Below are positions 1-14,190 of a DNA stretch of 64,000 bases, piece after piece. This DNA is from Erythrobasidium yunnanense (Eukaryota > Basidiomycota > Cystobasidiomycetes > Erythrobasidiales > Erythrobasidiaceae). Every line of letters begins with the position of its first letter. Positions within the stretch are counted from its first letter, which is position 1. Location: the NCBI GenBank assembly GCA_001600175.1, contig BCJC01000003.1:868001-932000 (forward strand), in the 5' to 3' direction. Under the pieces are notes generated by a model. It was not told the DNA's origin and did not search any database. It saw nothing but the letters and a program-made list of their open reading frames with translations. A program made the position numbers and the translations under genes.

Positions 1-1539
<1,539 letters not shown>

Positions 1540-2463
1540 TGTGTATGTTTTGTATGTGTTTTCGAGTTCTAACTCTGTGAGGAAAAGAGAAGAGAGCAGC
1601 CAGGCCACTTCCTCAAACTTGGGCGACCTTGCCCAATTTTTCTTCGACGAGCTTCCCTCAAAAAAATCGGCCGCAGGGTGGCAACGGCAAAAAAGAATCA
1701 GAAATGATAGAGCGATGCAGAGTCGTTGTACTGTTATTGCGATACAGATAGCAATACTGTCGAGTTTGAGCGGAGCAGATTGAGCAAGGTTGTAGAAAGC
1801 GGTGCCTGAGACGTATAGAACGTGCCTATGCTTGTGCGATGTAGCAATTGAGATGCAATAGAACAAGTGCAACGACAGATACTGTCGACAGCTCATCACC
1901 GTCGCCTTGCCCTGGTTCGCGCAGATTGTGCCTTGTTCAACTGGATATCACTCATCTCCAGGCCCCATTGTCAGTATCAGCTTTGATGAGGATCTGACGG
2001 GCGACTGCATCTATTCCCTTTGACTTGTTTTGATTGCATTTTGGGGGGCGCACAGCGGCAGACTAACGACACTGACAAGGAAAACGGATACGGATACTAG
2101 CTTGCGCAGAGACAATATCGTCAAAGAGGAAATAGTAATAGCGGGGGAGAGAGAGGAGTGGTGAATCTATAGGTAACGGTGAATGAATAGAAAATAGGAG
2201 ATTGATGAAAGCATTGCGAGAGTATCATCGAGATCGAGAGAGAGAGATATCGCGAAGGAGCTTGCTAAAACTGCAAAGCAACGATGGGGATAGATAGGAT
2301 TGAGGATGTAGAAGTTGAGGACAGTGCTATTGTACCAAAAAGACACAGCCTGATTGGGATGCGCTCTTCAGCAAAACGCACCGCTCGAGATATACCGAAG
2401 TTTGCATCTCCATAAGGTAGAGGAAGCTAGATCATCCAGGGAATGAGGGGCACTCGATGGCGT
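1540..2463 (-). promoter_or_regulatory. Upstream region of TEF1, no gene seen
   Basis: This 0.9-kb stretch lies between the TEF1 start codon and the stop of the KH-protein gene, both on the minus strand. It should hold the TEF1 promoter and leader and the 3' UTR of the KH gene. The sequence directly before the start codon is A/C-rich on the minus strand, as is common in leaders of highly expressed fungal genes. A 121-codon open frame at 1534-1899 runs across it but ends inside the TEF1 leader and shows no family features. I read it as chance. No clear TATA box was picked out. Confidence 0.5.
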
Positions 2464-3709
2464 CTAAGCCGCCTCCTGACGCTGATGCTGGATTCGCTTC
2501 TCCTTCTCTCCCTCCAGCTGTCCATAGAGCAAGAAGAGTGCCTTTTCAAGCGCTTCTGACGATCCAGTAATAGTGAACATTCTTTCTCCAGACTCGTCAT
2601 GCGCATCTTTGGCGATAGAGATCTTGGCGCCGGATTGTTGGCGGATCTCGTTGATCTTGCTACCTCCACGGCCGATGATGCAGCCGACCTGAAGGCATGA
2701 AGGCACGTTAGCGTGAGAGAACGGAAGAGAGTGGGAAGAGGTGACTCACCATGTCACTTGGAATAGAAATGTTTTGAGTTCGGAGGTCAGGGTTTGAGGG
2801 AGTGGGGACGGCCTGAGAAGCAGCTGCACCACCAGCAGTTCGCTGAACACCGGCATTATTGTTGTTCTGCTGGCGTCTGTTCTGGTTTCCATATCTAGGG
2901 CCTCCAGCACCTGCACCTCCCGGGAAAGCAGCGAATCCTCCTACGCCAGTAAAGTTACCTGCTGTAGCGATTCCTCCGCCTACACCACCTAGCATCTGAT
3001 TTCCTCCTCCAAGACCGCCATTGGCGACTGATGTAGGGGCTGCGTGCGCACCAGGCTGATAGGGAATCTGGTTCGTAAGGCGAGACGAGTCTTGCTCAGA
3101 AACGATCTTGGCGAGCTCGGCGATAGTAGCATCTACAGCTGAGAGAGGTCCTTCGACAGAAACGATCCTGTCTGTAGAGTTGGGAAGCATTTCTTTGACA
3201 GTCAGGATCTTGCTCTGATGCTTGGTCTGAAGAGCTTGGATGGTCGCTCCTCCTTTTCCAATCAAGCTTCCCATGATGGCATTCGCAACAAGGAGTTTTA
3301 AAGTGATGTTTGCGGAAATTGAAGCTCCACCATCTGCCGTTTGGCCAGAAGGGTTATCTGCCATATTTGCGAGGATGGAAGAATAGGCTTTGACGACTCC
3401 TTCGAGGGCTCCAGATACGCTCAGAACACGCTCTTGTACTCCAGGTACTACTTTCGATACTCCAGCTCTGCACCCCGTACTCTCGCGCAGGTCAGCGACG
3501 TTCTTGCCTGCTTTTCCAATGATGATACCAGCTTCTTTCGAAGTGATCAAGGCGCGTAAAGTGAACTGCCCATCTTGATTGGCATTGGAATTGTTGTTGT
3601 TGTTGTTGCTGCGCTGAGGGTTGGGAGAGGTGGGTTGAGCCTCTTCAGACGTAGAAACCTTCCCGGTCTCGCCAGCAGGCGCAGGAACGGGGACGGTATC
3701 GACAGACAT
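2464..3709 (-). CDS. Triple-KH-domain RNA-binding protein (PCBP / Rnc1 / Pbp2 type)
   Basis: A poly(C)-binding-type protein of 394 aa, encoded by exons 3709-2750 and 2688-2464 with a 61-nt intron (donor GTGAGT, acceptor CTTCAG) inside the third KH domain. Three KH domains are visible with their GxxG loops: GKAG at about residue 60, GKGG at about residue 147 and GRGG near residue 330. The linker between KH2 and KH3 is rich in Gly, Ala and Asn, and the N-terminal region carries an Asn run. Relatives bind pyrimidine-rich RNA and control mRNA stability or splicing. Which target applies here cannot be told. The start at 3709 is the first ATG of the frame. TEF1 lies downstream on the same strand. 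Confidence 0.9.
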
Positions 3710-4591
3710 GGCGATTCGAGACTACTGAGATGCGTTGTTGGAGAGAATGCCTGAGCTTTGCTGTCAAGCACCACAAAGGGAGTAGAGGATGAAGGGCCGA
3801 GCGAAACTTGGAAGCTGGAACAAGGACCTTGTCGATGACCAGAGGTAGAGAAGAAGAAGAGGGATAGAGATGAGAGTCGGAAGGGGCGAGAAGAGAGAGA
3901 GGGCGAAAAGTCGAACTCGAAGGGAAACCTGCTGGGTCTTTGGAGGTTTGGTGAAGTTGAGTTGGGAGAGAACAGACCCGGACAACTGCAAGAAAGCTAC
4001 AAAGAGCAGGACTGGTGGACTAACATTCATTCGGTCATTACTACCGAGTACCTTCTACGACTGAACATGCAAGACTCGCTGTGACAACACGGAAGAGTCC
4101 GTCAAGCGTGCCTGCAACCCCTAATTCTCGCCGAAGGGTCGTCGTTTCGCTTAACCCTAGCTCTGTCTGCTGCTAAGCTCACTGCATATCCTTCGTATAC
4201 TGCTATTCACATGCTCCATCTGCCGCTGCCACGAAAACGTCTCCGCGATACCCAGATCCCTTGCGCAACCTCAATCTCCTGCAAGGACAGCTGCTTTAGA
4301 CTACTGTGAAGTATCTGGACGACCCTGAATATCGCTAAGGCAGCTTTCCTTCCTACCAGCCTGAACCTTCCTCTCCTCAAAAGCTGCACCTCTGACCCGT
4401 CAGGACCCTGACTGCCACATCCTTCTTCTGGTCATCTCCTCATAGGTACACAAGACAAGCTATGGCTGCCGGTATTATAGTATCTGTCGAGAAAAGGAGG
4501 CCGGAAAGCAGACTAAGGCACGGTGACTTGGTAAATATACGCTGGCGCATCGCTAAATCTTGGCTACTTGTAAAGGCAGCAGACCAAATCC
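3710..4591. other. Intergenic stretch, no gene supported
   Basis: This lies between the KH-protein start codon and the 3' end of the small gene at 4592-5105. The part next to the KH gene (3710-4000) is strongly pyrimidine-rich on the minus strand and probably is its leader and promoter. It opens a spurious hydrophobic frame at 3764-4030. From 4080 to 4590 all six frames are broken every few dozen codons, and I could not assemble exons with sound splice signals. Confidence 0.4.
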
Positions 4592-5105
4592 TCAAGTAGG
4601 AATAGACGCTCTCTTGAGGCCCTCCCTGCCCGTCTCCGCCAAGATCGCCCTCTGTACTTCGTTCCTACCCTCCTTCGCACGTTCGAGGGTGCTGTAGGCT
4701 CGAAACGCTGGTCAGCAGTCTTTTGTATAACGCTGCAGGAGTTTAGACATCATGAAGCTTTACAAAGTCAATACAGGGCAGGCGAGTCTAATGCTGATTT
4801 CACTCAGCCAAGCGGCCTCTTCAATCGCCAGCGCGAAGGGCATATCGACTGGCGACAAGAAACGAAATACCGTACTATGGACATCACGATCTCACCTCAC
4901 ATCTACCCTGCATACCCGTAGGCTGCTGAAGCCAGTCCGCGATGGCTGTCTTTTGTAGATCAAGGTCTCCCGACAAATACATGAAGCGGCACGTCGTGGT
5001 GTCCGTCTTGAGAGGACTGACCGATATGAAGAACAGCTCCGTCAGGCTATATCGCCATTCAAATTGAAGAGCCGTTCGGACAGCAAGCTCGATCGCCCAA
5101 ATCAT
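4592..5105 (-). CDS. Small protein of unknown function, three exons
   Basis: I do not recognise this protein. Exons 5105-4907, 4848-4764 and 4691-4592 join in phase (199 + 85 + 100 nt) across introns of 58 and 72 nt with GT donors and CAG acceptors. They give a continuous 127-aa product starting MIWAIELAVRTALQ and ending GLKRASIPT. Two separate junctions restoring a single frame is the main support. The product is mixed hydrophobic and charged, with no signal peptide or clear repeat. The start is uncertain: an in-frame stop lies just upstream of the chosen ATG, but an extra 5' exon is possible. It is divergent from RGP1, which starts 260 bp away, so the two may share a promoter. Confidence 0.5.
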
Positions 5106-5365
5106 CTCGCAGCTTGAGAATCGTTGCTATCGTCCTTTGATTCAGGGGAAATCAGAGGCAGTCTGGTAGAGGTCAGGCAATATACACGTCTCTACGAGAA
5201 CTCAACGATTTGCGATAGGAGCTGTAGGTAGTAATGGAAAAGCAGAGCACACTTATCACTACGCTAAAGCGATGTACTGGGACTGAGCATAAGATACTAT
5301 TGCATCTCATCGTCAAATGTCATCTTGCATTACACCGATTGCCTGAAAGCCAAGAGGCCTGCAAC

Positions 5366-8300
5366 ATGGCTTCGAAAGGTAAAGGCCGGGCAGACGATTC
5401 GCCATATGCTTCGCAGAGTACGCATGGCGGGATACAAGTCACCATAACGCCTTCGTCGTCTGCCTTCTTCGCTGGCGAGAACGCGACCTTCACGATTGTT
5501 TTCACAAATACAAGACCAGCGCGCGCAAGCACGTCGCACTTGGCTTATGCGCCTTCTGCCTCTTCATCTCGTCATCCGTACATCCACAGAAGCTCGTCTT
5601 CAATAGCTGGACCTGTTCGTTCAGCTCCGTCCGGGAAACCAGCTTTCCAACCCAACGACATATCTATCAGGCCGACACCGATACCAAGTCCTTCTGCAAG
5701 CTTTATAGACTTGAACAACGCGCAGGCTGGGACATCACACATAGTTGTGCCCGAAAGACGAGGTGTCATAGGCACACCCTTGGCATTGGCAAATCACTAT
5801 GGCGGACCTGGCAGAAGAAGCCATTCTCATACAAGCAGTGTGTCAGTCTCGTCACCTAGCCGGTCTGCGACCCAGCCGCCAGCTCTATATACATCGAAGC
5901 GGCTGCCTACGACTGCACGGCATAAGAAGAACGATTACTCCGTTGCGATACAGTATGCAGACGAGTCTGGAGTACTGGCGGATAGTGAAGATGTGGATGA
6001 GGGCGTGAGTGACTTGAGTAGTCAGCTAGCTGGGATGGCACTCTTGCAGGAAAGAGGCAGTATATCAGTTAGCGAGGAGCCGGACGTCGAGTCTGCCAGG
6101 CCTTATGTCGAGCAATACAAGCTGCAAGGCGAAGCTGTCATGGGCACTCGCTCACAAGGGCGGATACCTAGCTCAAGCAGCGTGGGATCGAGGAGGATAC
6201 CGTCCAATTTCAGCACGATAAGCGAAGAATCCAACTCTACGGCCTCACCCTCGGTCAGCCCGGAGAAGCGCTTCAGTCCCATGCGCTCGCTCTCGGCCAG
6301 CTCCGTAGCGAATTCCACGACCTCTACAGCCCGTCTCCCATCTGGCTCTTCCATCATCGACAAGTACCATTCTGCAGACTCGCGTCAAGACGATTCTAGC
6401 TTCTACAAAGCGGGTCAAAACTACTCTGTAGACTCCGTTCTGCGCGATGGCCTCACTTCGTATGCTGAAGCTTCTCGAGCTGGAGAGCGCAGGCATTCTG
6501 GGCATCTACGGAGTAGCACACGGACACATCTACCAGTCCTGAGACCGCCCAATCACCACTCTCGCTCATACTCAGCAGCTGTCGGGCCTCTCTCTGCGCC
6601 TGTGGACGCGTCATTCAGTCCTAGTTGCAGCATTACGCCCTCTACACCTGGGCATAGTACAGAAGACTTGCACAGCGAAGGATCGGAAACGCTTTTATGG
6701 GCATTTGCCCAATTTTCTGGATCCTTCACTGTCGAAGAGGCTCTCGTGAAGAATAGCGAATACATTGCCGTCAAGCGGTCCTTGTTTGCAGGCGGTAAGA
6801 ACAGCGGTGGCTACTACTCCAACTCAGTCAGCGGGAACTTTGGATCTGCAAGTGAAGCTGTCGTTGGCGGAGGATCGCTGGAAACAGAGACGATGGGTAC
6901 AGGCCGTGCGAAATCTGGAGGTAGCTGGACAAGCTGGTTGCTAGGTAGAAGCGCTGGGAACGATTCGAGTAATAACAACGCTCGAAGAGCATCGCATAGC
7001 ACGTCTGGACTGCCTACAGACCCCGTTATGGACGGACAAGCAAGACGCCGGTCGTCTGCTGCAGTCCTGCCATCAGCTGCTAGTACAGCTTCTACAATCG
7101 GGAGCTTGGAGGAACGCAGGCTTAGGATGATGAACGATGCAAGCGTTCCGGTCTTCTCGAGTCCGCCATCTATTTTAGCTGTTGATCTAGTTCTCGAGCC
7201 TGGCGAAAGCAAGACATGTAAGTTCAGCTTAGCTCGGTCTAATCGATAGCGAGCGCTGAGTTTTTATGTCAGACACCTTCAGTCTACAATTACCTGGTGA
7301 TCTACCGCCATCGTTTCGAGGCAAAGCAATTACCTTCACCTACAACTTTATGGTCGGCACAAACAAAGCATTAGGCGATGGTGGCAGGTCACAACAGCAA
7401 AGCCGGCTTGTCAGAGTGCCGGTGAGGGTGTACAACCACGTTTCAGGTAAGCTTTCTCCGAGCAAGAAGCGGTTCATCCCTGACAATGTATTCTCAGTAA
7501 ATGGCGTCCGGCCTTTCTATGACCTTACCAATCCTGTCATCTGGTATAGGGATGAAGCCAAAGTTCAGAGCCCGGAGGACGAGCCTCCTCCAGCTTCGGC
7601 TGAAACGAAAAGTACTTCTAGAAAGCGTCAACGGAGCGGTTCTATCGAGCTCGCACATGCTGCTGCCCGGAAACAGCAAGAGAAGGCGGCCTTCTACGAA
7701 TATGCAAGTTCTCTACTGGATTCAGCTTTCCAATCACCCGAAACACATACTTCGGGGCAGTTGTCGCCAATCAGGGAAGCCTCTGCACAATTACCGAATA
7801 CTTCTGCACCTCAAAGGAAAGCATCGCTGCCCGTAGCATCCTCAATGAAAAGGCTGCACTCCGGCGACCAAGTCTATAACGATGGTGGCCCCGCTCATAG
7901 GCCAGGACTTATGACTCGGTCATCTAGTCAGTCAGGGATAAGTGTTCTGCGCCCGGGGCTCGGGCAGCCCGACGAGACATCCTGTAAAAGTGCAGTCGAG
8001 ATCGTATCACGCAATGCACAGAAAGGTAGGCCCCGCCTTCCATACTTTAGAGAGGACCGTAGCTAATATGTGCTGTTTAGTCTCTTATGACATCACCAAA
8101 GATGGCTATCGGATAGCCACCCTTACTCTGGTGAAGTCAGCCTACCGGCTAGGCGACACAGTCAATGTCATGGTCACGCTCAATGGAGGAGAAGCTCGGG
8201 TCTTGCGGGTATGTCTCGGTACAGAATCCAACAAGAAGGATGCTAATAATTTTATCTCCATGTAAGATCGCCGCTCGCTTGGAAACGCATGAACTGATAG

Positions 8301-9013
8301 AAACAACAATTTCCCTCAAGACGGCCAATCAAGTCAGACAACTCACTAGACGCTTGCATGCTGAACATCACGAAACGACGCTTGACTCTGGAAGAACGGG
8401 TTTCGCGTTGGCTATACCTTCAGGCGCAACTCCTGACTTTGCTACAAGCGGTGTCAAACTGCAGTGGACGTTGAACTTCTCTTTTCTCATTCTTCCTCCT
8501 CAATACTCGAAAAATCCGCATGTCATCCCCACCGGTCCAGCTAGATCTGGAGCGGGTCTTGCTCCTCTGCTCTCGCCTGATTCCAGCGGCTCTAGCCAAG
8601 GCAGCCAGCAAAAGATGCAACAGCATAGGTATAGTAAAAGCTATGCTATCGGAGCGCGGTCTTTTCCTGGCACACCGGTGCCCGTCGAGACAGGATCGCA
8701 TCATCTGATGCCGGTTCCATCGAGTTCACCAGAACACCAATATACTTGCTATCGCGCAGTCCCAGATCTCTCGTTCATTCCAACTCTCTTTCAGTCGCCA
8801 GAAGCACAACAGCTGGCACAGCGACAGCAGGATGAGCTGACTGGGCGGAGTCCAGCTATGAACGGAGAGACGTCAAGCAAGAAGACTACAGCCATGGATG
8901 AAGCGGTTGTTCTGATGCCTACAAAGATCGAGACGGTTGATATCAACATTCCTCTCAGGGTCTTCCCCTCTGCGACACCATTTCGGAGTCCGGTGTCTAC
9001 ATTCGTTGTTTAG
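5366..9013 (+). CDS. RGP1: Rgp1-like subunit of the Ric1-Rgp1 Golgi guanine-exchange complex
   Basis: Rgp1 pairs with Ric1 at the Golgi to activate the Rab GTPase Ypt6 (Rab6 in animals), which is needed for retrograde traffic. Exons 5366-7217, 7273-8025, 8081-8208 and 8267-9013 give 1159 aa. The N-terminal beta-rich segment (IQVTITPSSSAFFAGE, residues about 22-37) and, after exon 1, the run LPGDLPPSFRGKAITFTYNF at about residue 620 are the family hallmarks. Between them lies about 500 aa of Ser-rich low-complexity sequence. The arrestin-like C-terminal half includes ISLKTANQVRQLTRR. The start was set at ATG 5366, because the in-frame stretch back to 5234 looks unlike protein. GID4 begins only 135 bp after the stop on the same strand. 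Confidence 0.9.
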
Positions 9014-9148
9014 CTTTTATCATAGCTTCATACGCAATATGACACAGACTCACATGAAGCGGACTCGCTCGCTCTCGCGGCTCGATGCATTCTGCATTGT
9101 TGCATCTTAGATTGTTGACAAACAGTGACGTTTCGCAAACATCAGCAA

Positions 9149-10948
9149 ATGCCGTCAAGCGGTCTGCGCAACTCACATCGCTCTTCCCGCTTGCTAGACG
9201 AAGAAGATGTAGATGACGCTCAGCTTGGGCCAGACGCAGCTGAACAGGCGGACGATGCTGATCCTGCGAGGACACCTCTGTACTGGGCCTGGCAAGCCGG
9301 CGACTATGCTAGAGCAGTTGCAGCAGCTGCACAGACACAAGCTACGTCTAGGAGTAGCGTGCTTGATCCAGCTAGATTGAGCGCAAATCATCCTGGAAGA
9401 GCGACGATAACACCGCATCAACAACAACATCATCGGAGACGAGCGAGCAATCCGGTCTTGATCGAAGGAGATGATGATAGTAAACCACCTGCTACAGGAT
9501 CAAATGCTCTACCCTTATCGCCGCCTAGACGATATCGAGATCTCCTAGCCCTGGACGATGATGATCAACAGCACCGAGCGGTACCTACAGAATACGCTGC
9601 AGCCAGTCGTAGCCAGACGTGCGCACACTGCTCAGCATTAGCTTCTACCTCTGCCAGGTCTTCGCGTCAGAAGGCTGTTGCTCATCATATCCGGCCTTCA
9701 TCGTTCTTACAGCCCGGTATGGTCTTCACGGGTCATCAAAACTTCACAACCTATACAAGCTCCTTGGCAGCTCCCTCCTCCTCTTCTCCGTCCTCGTCAA
9801 GCTTACCTCTGGCGAGCGCAGGCGGCTATCTCTTGCCTCCTCTACGTAATCAGCGGCAGCACCCACGTCCATACACAGCACCTCGCACACCTTCGCAACC
9901 AATACCGACGCAGTCTGTACCTCCTTATCCCTTTTCAGCCTATGCCCATCAGTTACCTAGCTGGAGCGACATACAAGACTCAGCAATCGACCCGCAAATA
10001 CAGGCTTTATTGAGCACAGCTCCAGCATATCAGCGGCCGTCTACGTATTCGTATGTCGGACGAGATCAGGGCAATGCTCTTGCCAAGGCGTCTAGTAAGC
10101 AAGAGTGGGAGGTTCGCGTGTCCATCACGCAAGTCGATTACGAAAAGGGACACTTGAGAGGCGTCATGACGGCAGTCAATGTTCCTACTCAGCCATCGTT
10201 AGCGGCATCTGCTTTCAGTACATTATCAGATGGCAAAGACGCCAAATCTAGTGTCAATACGATCACGACTTCCTTCGAAGGAGAGATCATCGATCTGTAC
10301 AATCACAATCTCTGGACATGCTCGGAAGGCGCTCAACGCACATCTATATTCAGGCCTTCTTCACAGTCAAACAATGAAGACCTACCCTTCGCGCATCTGC
10401 GAGCGCAAGAATCATCTTCGGGACCAGCTTGGTTGGCGGGTAGTGCAACTGTCGACAAGACCACCGATCTCGAGTACTGGAGCAAGATGGAGGCATTCAG
10501 CGGCCTAGGCGCGACTACGGAGAAGGAAATCTGCAGGATTGCAAGGGAGAAGTCATGGACAGCAGCAGGAGGCAAGGCCTCTTCGTATGCGAGTTCTGCA
10601 GCACGACAAAGAGATCCTGCAGATTACATCTTAATGCGGTGGAAGGGTGAGCGGCGGATTGCAATTTTTTTACTAAACGGCTCATGCTGAACATCTATCG
10701 TATGTTTAGAGCGTGATTTCATCAGCTGCGAAGCACAAGCTTCTGGCCTGACCATCTCCGGTTTCTACTATATCTGCTTGAACCGGATTACCGGAACTCT
10801 GAATGGATTCTATTACGATCCGATGAGTACACCGCATCAAAGGCTGGAACTACAAGCTAGCCGAACAGCAGTTTCATCGGATGCCAACCTTTCAGGAAGT
10901 CATAGCCAGCCAGGCGGCAGGTGGTTCGGCCAATATTCACTGCTTTGA
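9149..10948 (+). CDS. GID4: Gid4 / Vid24-like substrate receptor of the GID (CTLH) ubiquitin ligase
   Basis: Gid4 recognises proteins with an N-terminal proline (Pro/N-degron) and hands them to the GID E3 ligase, for example gluconeogenic enzymes when glucose returns. Exons 9149-10646 and 10710-10948 give 578 aa. The last third is the Vid24 beta-barrel domain: GHLRGVMTAVNV, then TTSFEGEIID, LEYWSKMEAFSGL, YILMRWKERDF and the C-terminal strand TISGFYYICLNR, in the family order. The first 300 residues are a Ser/Gln/Ala-rich extension, making it longer than the roughly 360-aa yeast protein. The start is the first ATG of the frame, and the frame is open further upstream only through non-ATG codons. 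The tail after the barrel (about 45 aa) looks disordered. Confidence 0.92.
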
Positions 10949-11257
10949 GGTCGTGTTCTTCCGCATTGGCGTGCAGAAGGGCCCAACTCGGATCGAGTGT
11001 TGCGTAGAGAACGCCCGATCAGTTCAATGTAGCATCCCATTCACATCGCCGTGCGCGAGAGTATCAAGTCCTTTCGATGATGTCGGTCTCAATTTATGTA
11101 GCCATTCTTCCACTGCAATCAGCTATAGACACACTGTAACGATTTCTGAAACGCAGTCGGACTGTTCAACGTCCCGGCCATGACCATCGCTGGCTAGTTC
11201 AGAGCTGGACCAGCAGGTTTAGGCTGCTCTTTAGCGCACTCACATAGCAAAGCAGCC
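10949..11257. other. Intergenic stretch between GID4 and EDC3
   Basis: These 309 bp hold the GID4 3' UTR and the EDC3 promoter. Nothing else is seen. The small open frames overlapping it are shadows. Confidence 0.5.
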
Positions 11258-13949
11258 ATGGCGAACCAGTTTCTGGGACTTGCAGTACTCGTTGCATTGT
11301 CTGATGGGTATGCCAGCCTGGGTCTTGCGAAGCTTCAATCTGACGTTTCGCCCTGCAGGACGGCCGTCGAAGGCACTCTGAGCGACATCGACGTCCAGAA
11401 TGGCACGCTGCGTCTGACTGCAGGTTGGCTGACTTCTTCCCACTCCTGCCTCGCGTCCTGCGACATCCCCGTTCTCTTTGCCTGTCCTGACTTCTTCTGC
11501 CGTCATGCACCTTCTTTCGCAGCCCTTGTTCATCAGGATGGTCGCGACAGCATCCCCGTGCATTCGCACATCGTCCAGCGTAGCCAGGTTAAGGACATCC
11601 AGGTCCTTTCGTTACAGCCAGCGCTCGATCAGCACCAAAACAACAACGGTCATCCGCCAGATGGTCAGGCAAGAAATGACAGAACTATAGCGGATGCAAA
11701 TCATATATCGGATCCTGCTATCCTATCTGTAAGGCTTTAATGCTATAAAAGCACCGAGCTTTGGTACCTAACGTCTAAAGACAGGTTGGCCGAAAAGCCC
11801 CAGCCTCAACCAGCGTACGTAAGAATGCTTTCTTCCTTCCATTCTATAACTGACCAAGCTTTCTTGGCGTCTATCAGTCAGTTTCTTCGCATGCTTCCCG
11901 GGTACATGCTTCAAGTCAAGGTTTCTCAGACAACAGTGTTACTGGAGCAGGTTTCGCTTCGTTCGCGCCGCATGTATCGTCAGGACCAGCCAGCGTACGG
12001 CCAGCCCCGTCTTCACTGGCCAGCAATAGCACGATCGGCGCAGCTTCCGTTCTTTCAGCTCCTCCCGCCGCAGGAGCACATCAGGCTTCTGGATCGCATC
12101 CTCAGAGACCTCACGTTCAGCGTGATAAGTCTTCTTCGCAGCGTATCAACATCCACAAGAAGAAAGGCCAGCAAGTACAGCATTACAACCTGAACTCCAT
12201 ACCGCGGAAGTTTGGAGGTGCAGAGACTGCAGGTAGCGAAGCCGATGAAAGCCATGTAGCCAACTCAGAAGCTCCGATGATCAGACGCAAAGTAAGTATG
12301 TCTGAGAAATAAAAGGCTCTCCGCTAATCTCCGTTGCGCAGGTGACGAATTCATCTTTGCGACCTAAGCAGCAGTATATGACTTCGCTACAGCCGTAAGT
12401 CTTGAACCACGCTAGCTCTCATAAAGCTTATATCGCACTTCTAGGGACGATACGGAGGCGGGCGAGACCTCCGACAATCAAAGTGTAGACAGTCCACATC
12501 CTTCAGGCGGCTTAGGCATTCTCGAAGACGAGTTCGACTTCCAGTCAGGCCTTGCTGCTTTCAACAAGCAAGCTGTCTTCAATGAGATACGTGAAGCAGA
12601 TAGGACAGACCCTTCGAATCGCTTAGTCGCTCACAACAAGCGAAGTAAAAGCCCAAATCGCTTCACTACGAAGTTACGTGAGTAAAGCCCCAGCTTGCCT
12701 CTTTTCGCTGCAGCTAATCTTGGCTATATAGGGTACGATGAGCCGGTGCTTGACGCCAACGAAACAGACGATGCACCCGAGACACATCGTTATGCAGGCT
12801 ACTATGCGAGCAATGAAGAGTCTGCCTCGCTTATGCCGCATGATAGCATTACCGAAGGTCTAGGGGGCGGTCATACAGACAATGAGACGGCGAACAGCGA
12901 CGACGGAGGTCCGCAGCGTTTGCGGCACCCGTCTGCATCCAATCCAGCTTCGTATCCTGCGAATGGGCTCGGCCGCTCAGTTGGACCAGCTTCGGCTATG
13001 CTCGCTAGTGCAGCAGCAAAAGCGCAGACTTCCGTTCAAAACAAGAAGCAAATCACAACGAAAGAGGGTGTACTGTGCCTTACTGTCTCTGACAAAGTCT
13101 GGAAGGAGGTACATCAGTTGTGCAACATCGAAAGCGGTCCCAACCTGGTGCAAAGATGCGAGAATAGTGCTCGAGGCATAGGTACGTATTCCGACACCTC
13201 AGAATGCTTAACCTTGTTCTGAGGCCAAGATTTTGTCAGCCTCGGTCGTATTCCGCGAAGCCAGCAAAGTCCGTCAAGGAGACCCACAATTGAGTGTTGT
13301 CATACTCACGACGCCTTGCGTCAAAGGCGGCCTGGGTCTCAGAGCTGGTGCTCATCTCGTCAATCACGGCGCTTCTGTCACCGCTTTCCTCCCTCAATCA
13401 GACAGCGCCTTTCCAGCAAATTTCGATTTCTACCTTCGGCTCTTCTCATCTTCTGGAGGAAAGGTCGCGAGATCTGCAGATGATCTGCCCGAATCTGCAG
13501 ACATCATTGTCGATGCTCTTACCGAGAACGAACCGGCGGCCGCCAATACAAGCCGTAAGGTCAAGTATGACGGCCCGATCCAGGAGGTTGTTAGTTGGGC
13601 CTTGAGCTGTAGTCCGGCTGGTAGGATGAGTTCGACACCTATCATCAGTGTCGATCTACCGAGTAACACGGATCCCGATACCGGAGCTGTCGTACCGGGA
13701 GCAATTTGGTCAATAACGCCAACAGCAATCGTTGCTCTGGGCCTAGTGCGAGCTCCTGCTGCCAACGCACGATGTCAGATCTACCTGGTAGATACAGGCC
13801 TCCCTTCGGTAGGTGACCACTTCTACCTTGCAGTCTGGACGAGGCTGAATGTTTTCTCACAGTCTGCGATCGAAAGGTCGGGTGTCAAAGACTATGTCAG
13901 ACCCTTTGTTGGAGATACCTGGGTGATTCGACCTCCAATCTTGCAGTGA
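11258..13949 (+). CDS. EDC3: Edc3-like enhancer of mRNA decapping (LSm, FDF and YjeF_N domains)
   Basis: Edc3 activates the Dcp1-Dcp2 decapping enzyme and scaffolds P-bodies in the cytoplasm. Nine exons (11258-11307, 11359-11423, 11523-11728, 11781-11814, 11882-12291, 12342-12394, 12445-12677, 12732-13181, 13240-13949) join in phase to 736 aa. The N-terminal LSm divergent domain spans roughly residues 1-65 (FLGLAVLVALSDG and GTLSDIDVQNGTLRL). The FDF box reads EDEFDFQSGLAAFNKQAVF near residue 300, followed by the downstream box RYDEPVLDAN. The C-terminal YjeF_N Rossmann-like domain starts about residue 455 and includes GLGLRAGAHLVNHGA and IISVDLPSN. Linkers are Ser/Ala-rich. The junction at 11814/11882 uses a tandem CAGTCAG acceptor, where the second AG keeps the frame. 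Confidence 0.92.
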
Positions 13950-14190
13950 CAAATTTCGTCTGACCGCTCGCATTCGCAGATAACGACAATCGTCTAAGCG
14001 GCTCTTCTAGCTAATTGTGGACCTATGATGACCTTGTAGATATAGCCCGTCTCCTTAGCTGTTATATAGTGCGCGTAGTCGAAGTCCTCAAGCGGTACAG
14101 TCTTGTCCGGAAGTTGCGGAACTGGTTGCTGGTGTAAGATACAACGACAATGCCCAAGAAAGCTTACTGCGATATTACGTTCTATGCTAC

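Noticed and set aside
3764-4030. A signal-peptide-like hydrophobic minus-strand frame
   Set aside because: It is the translation of a pyrimidine-rich leader next to the KH gene, with no further support.
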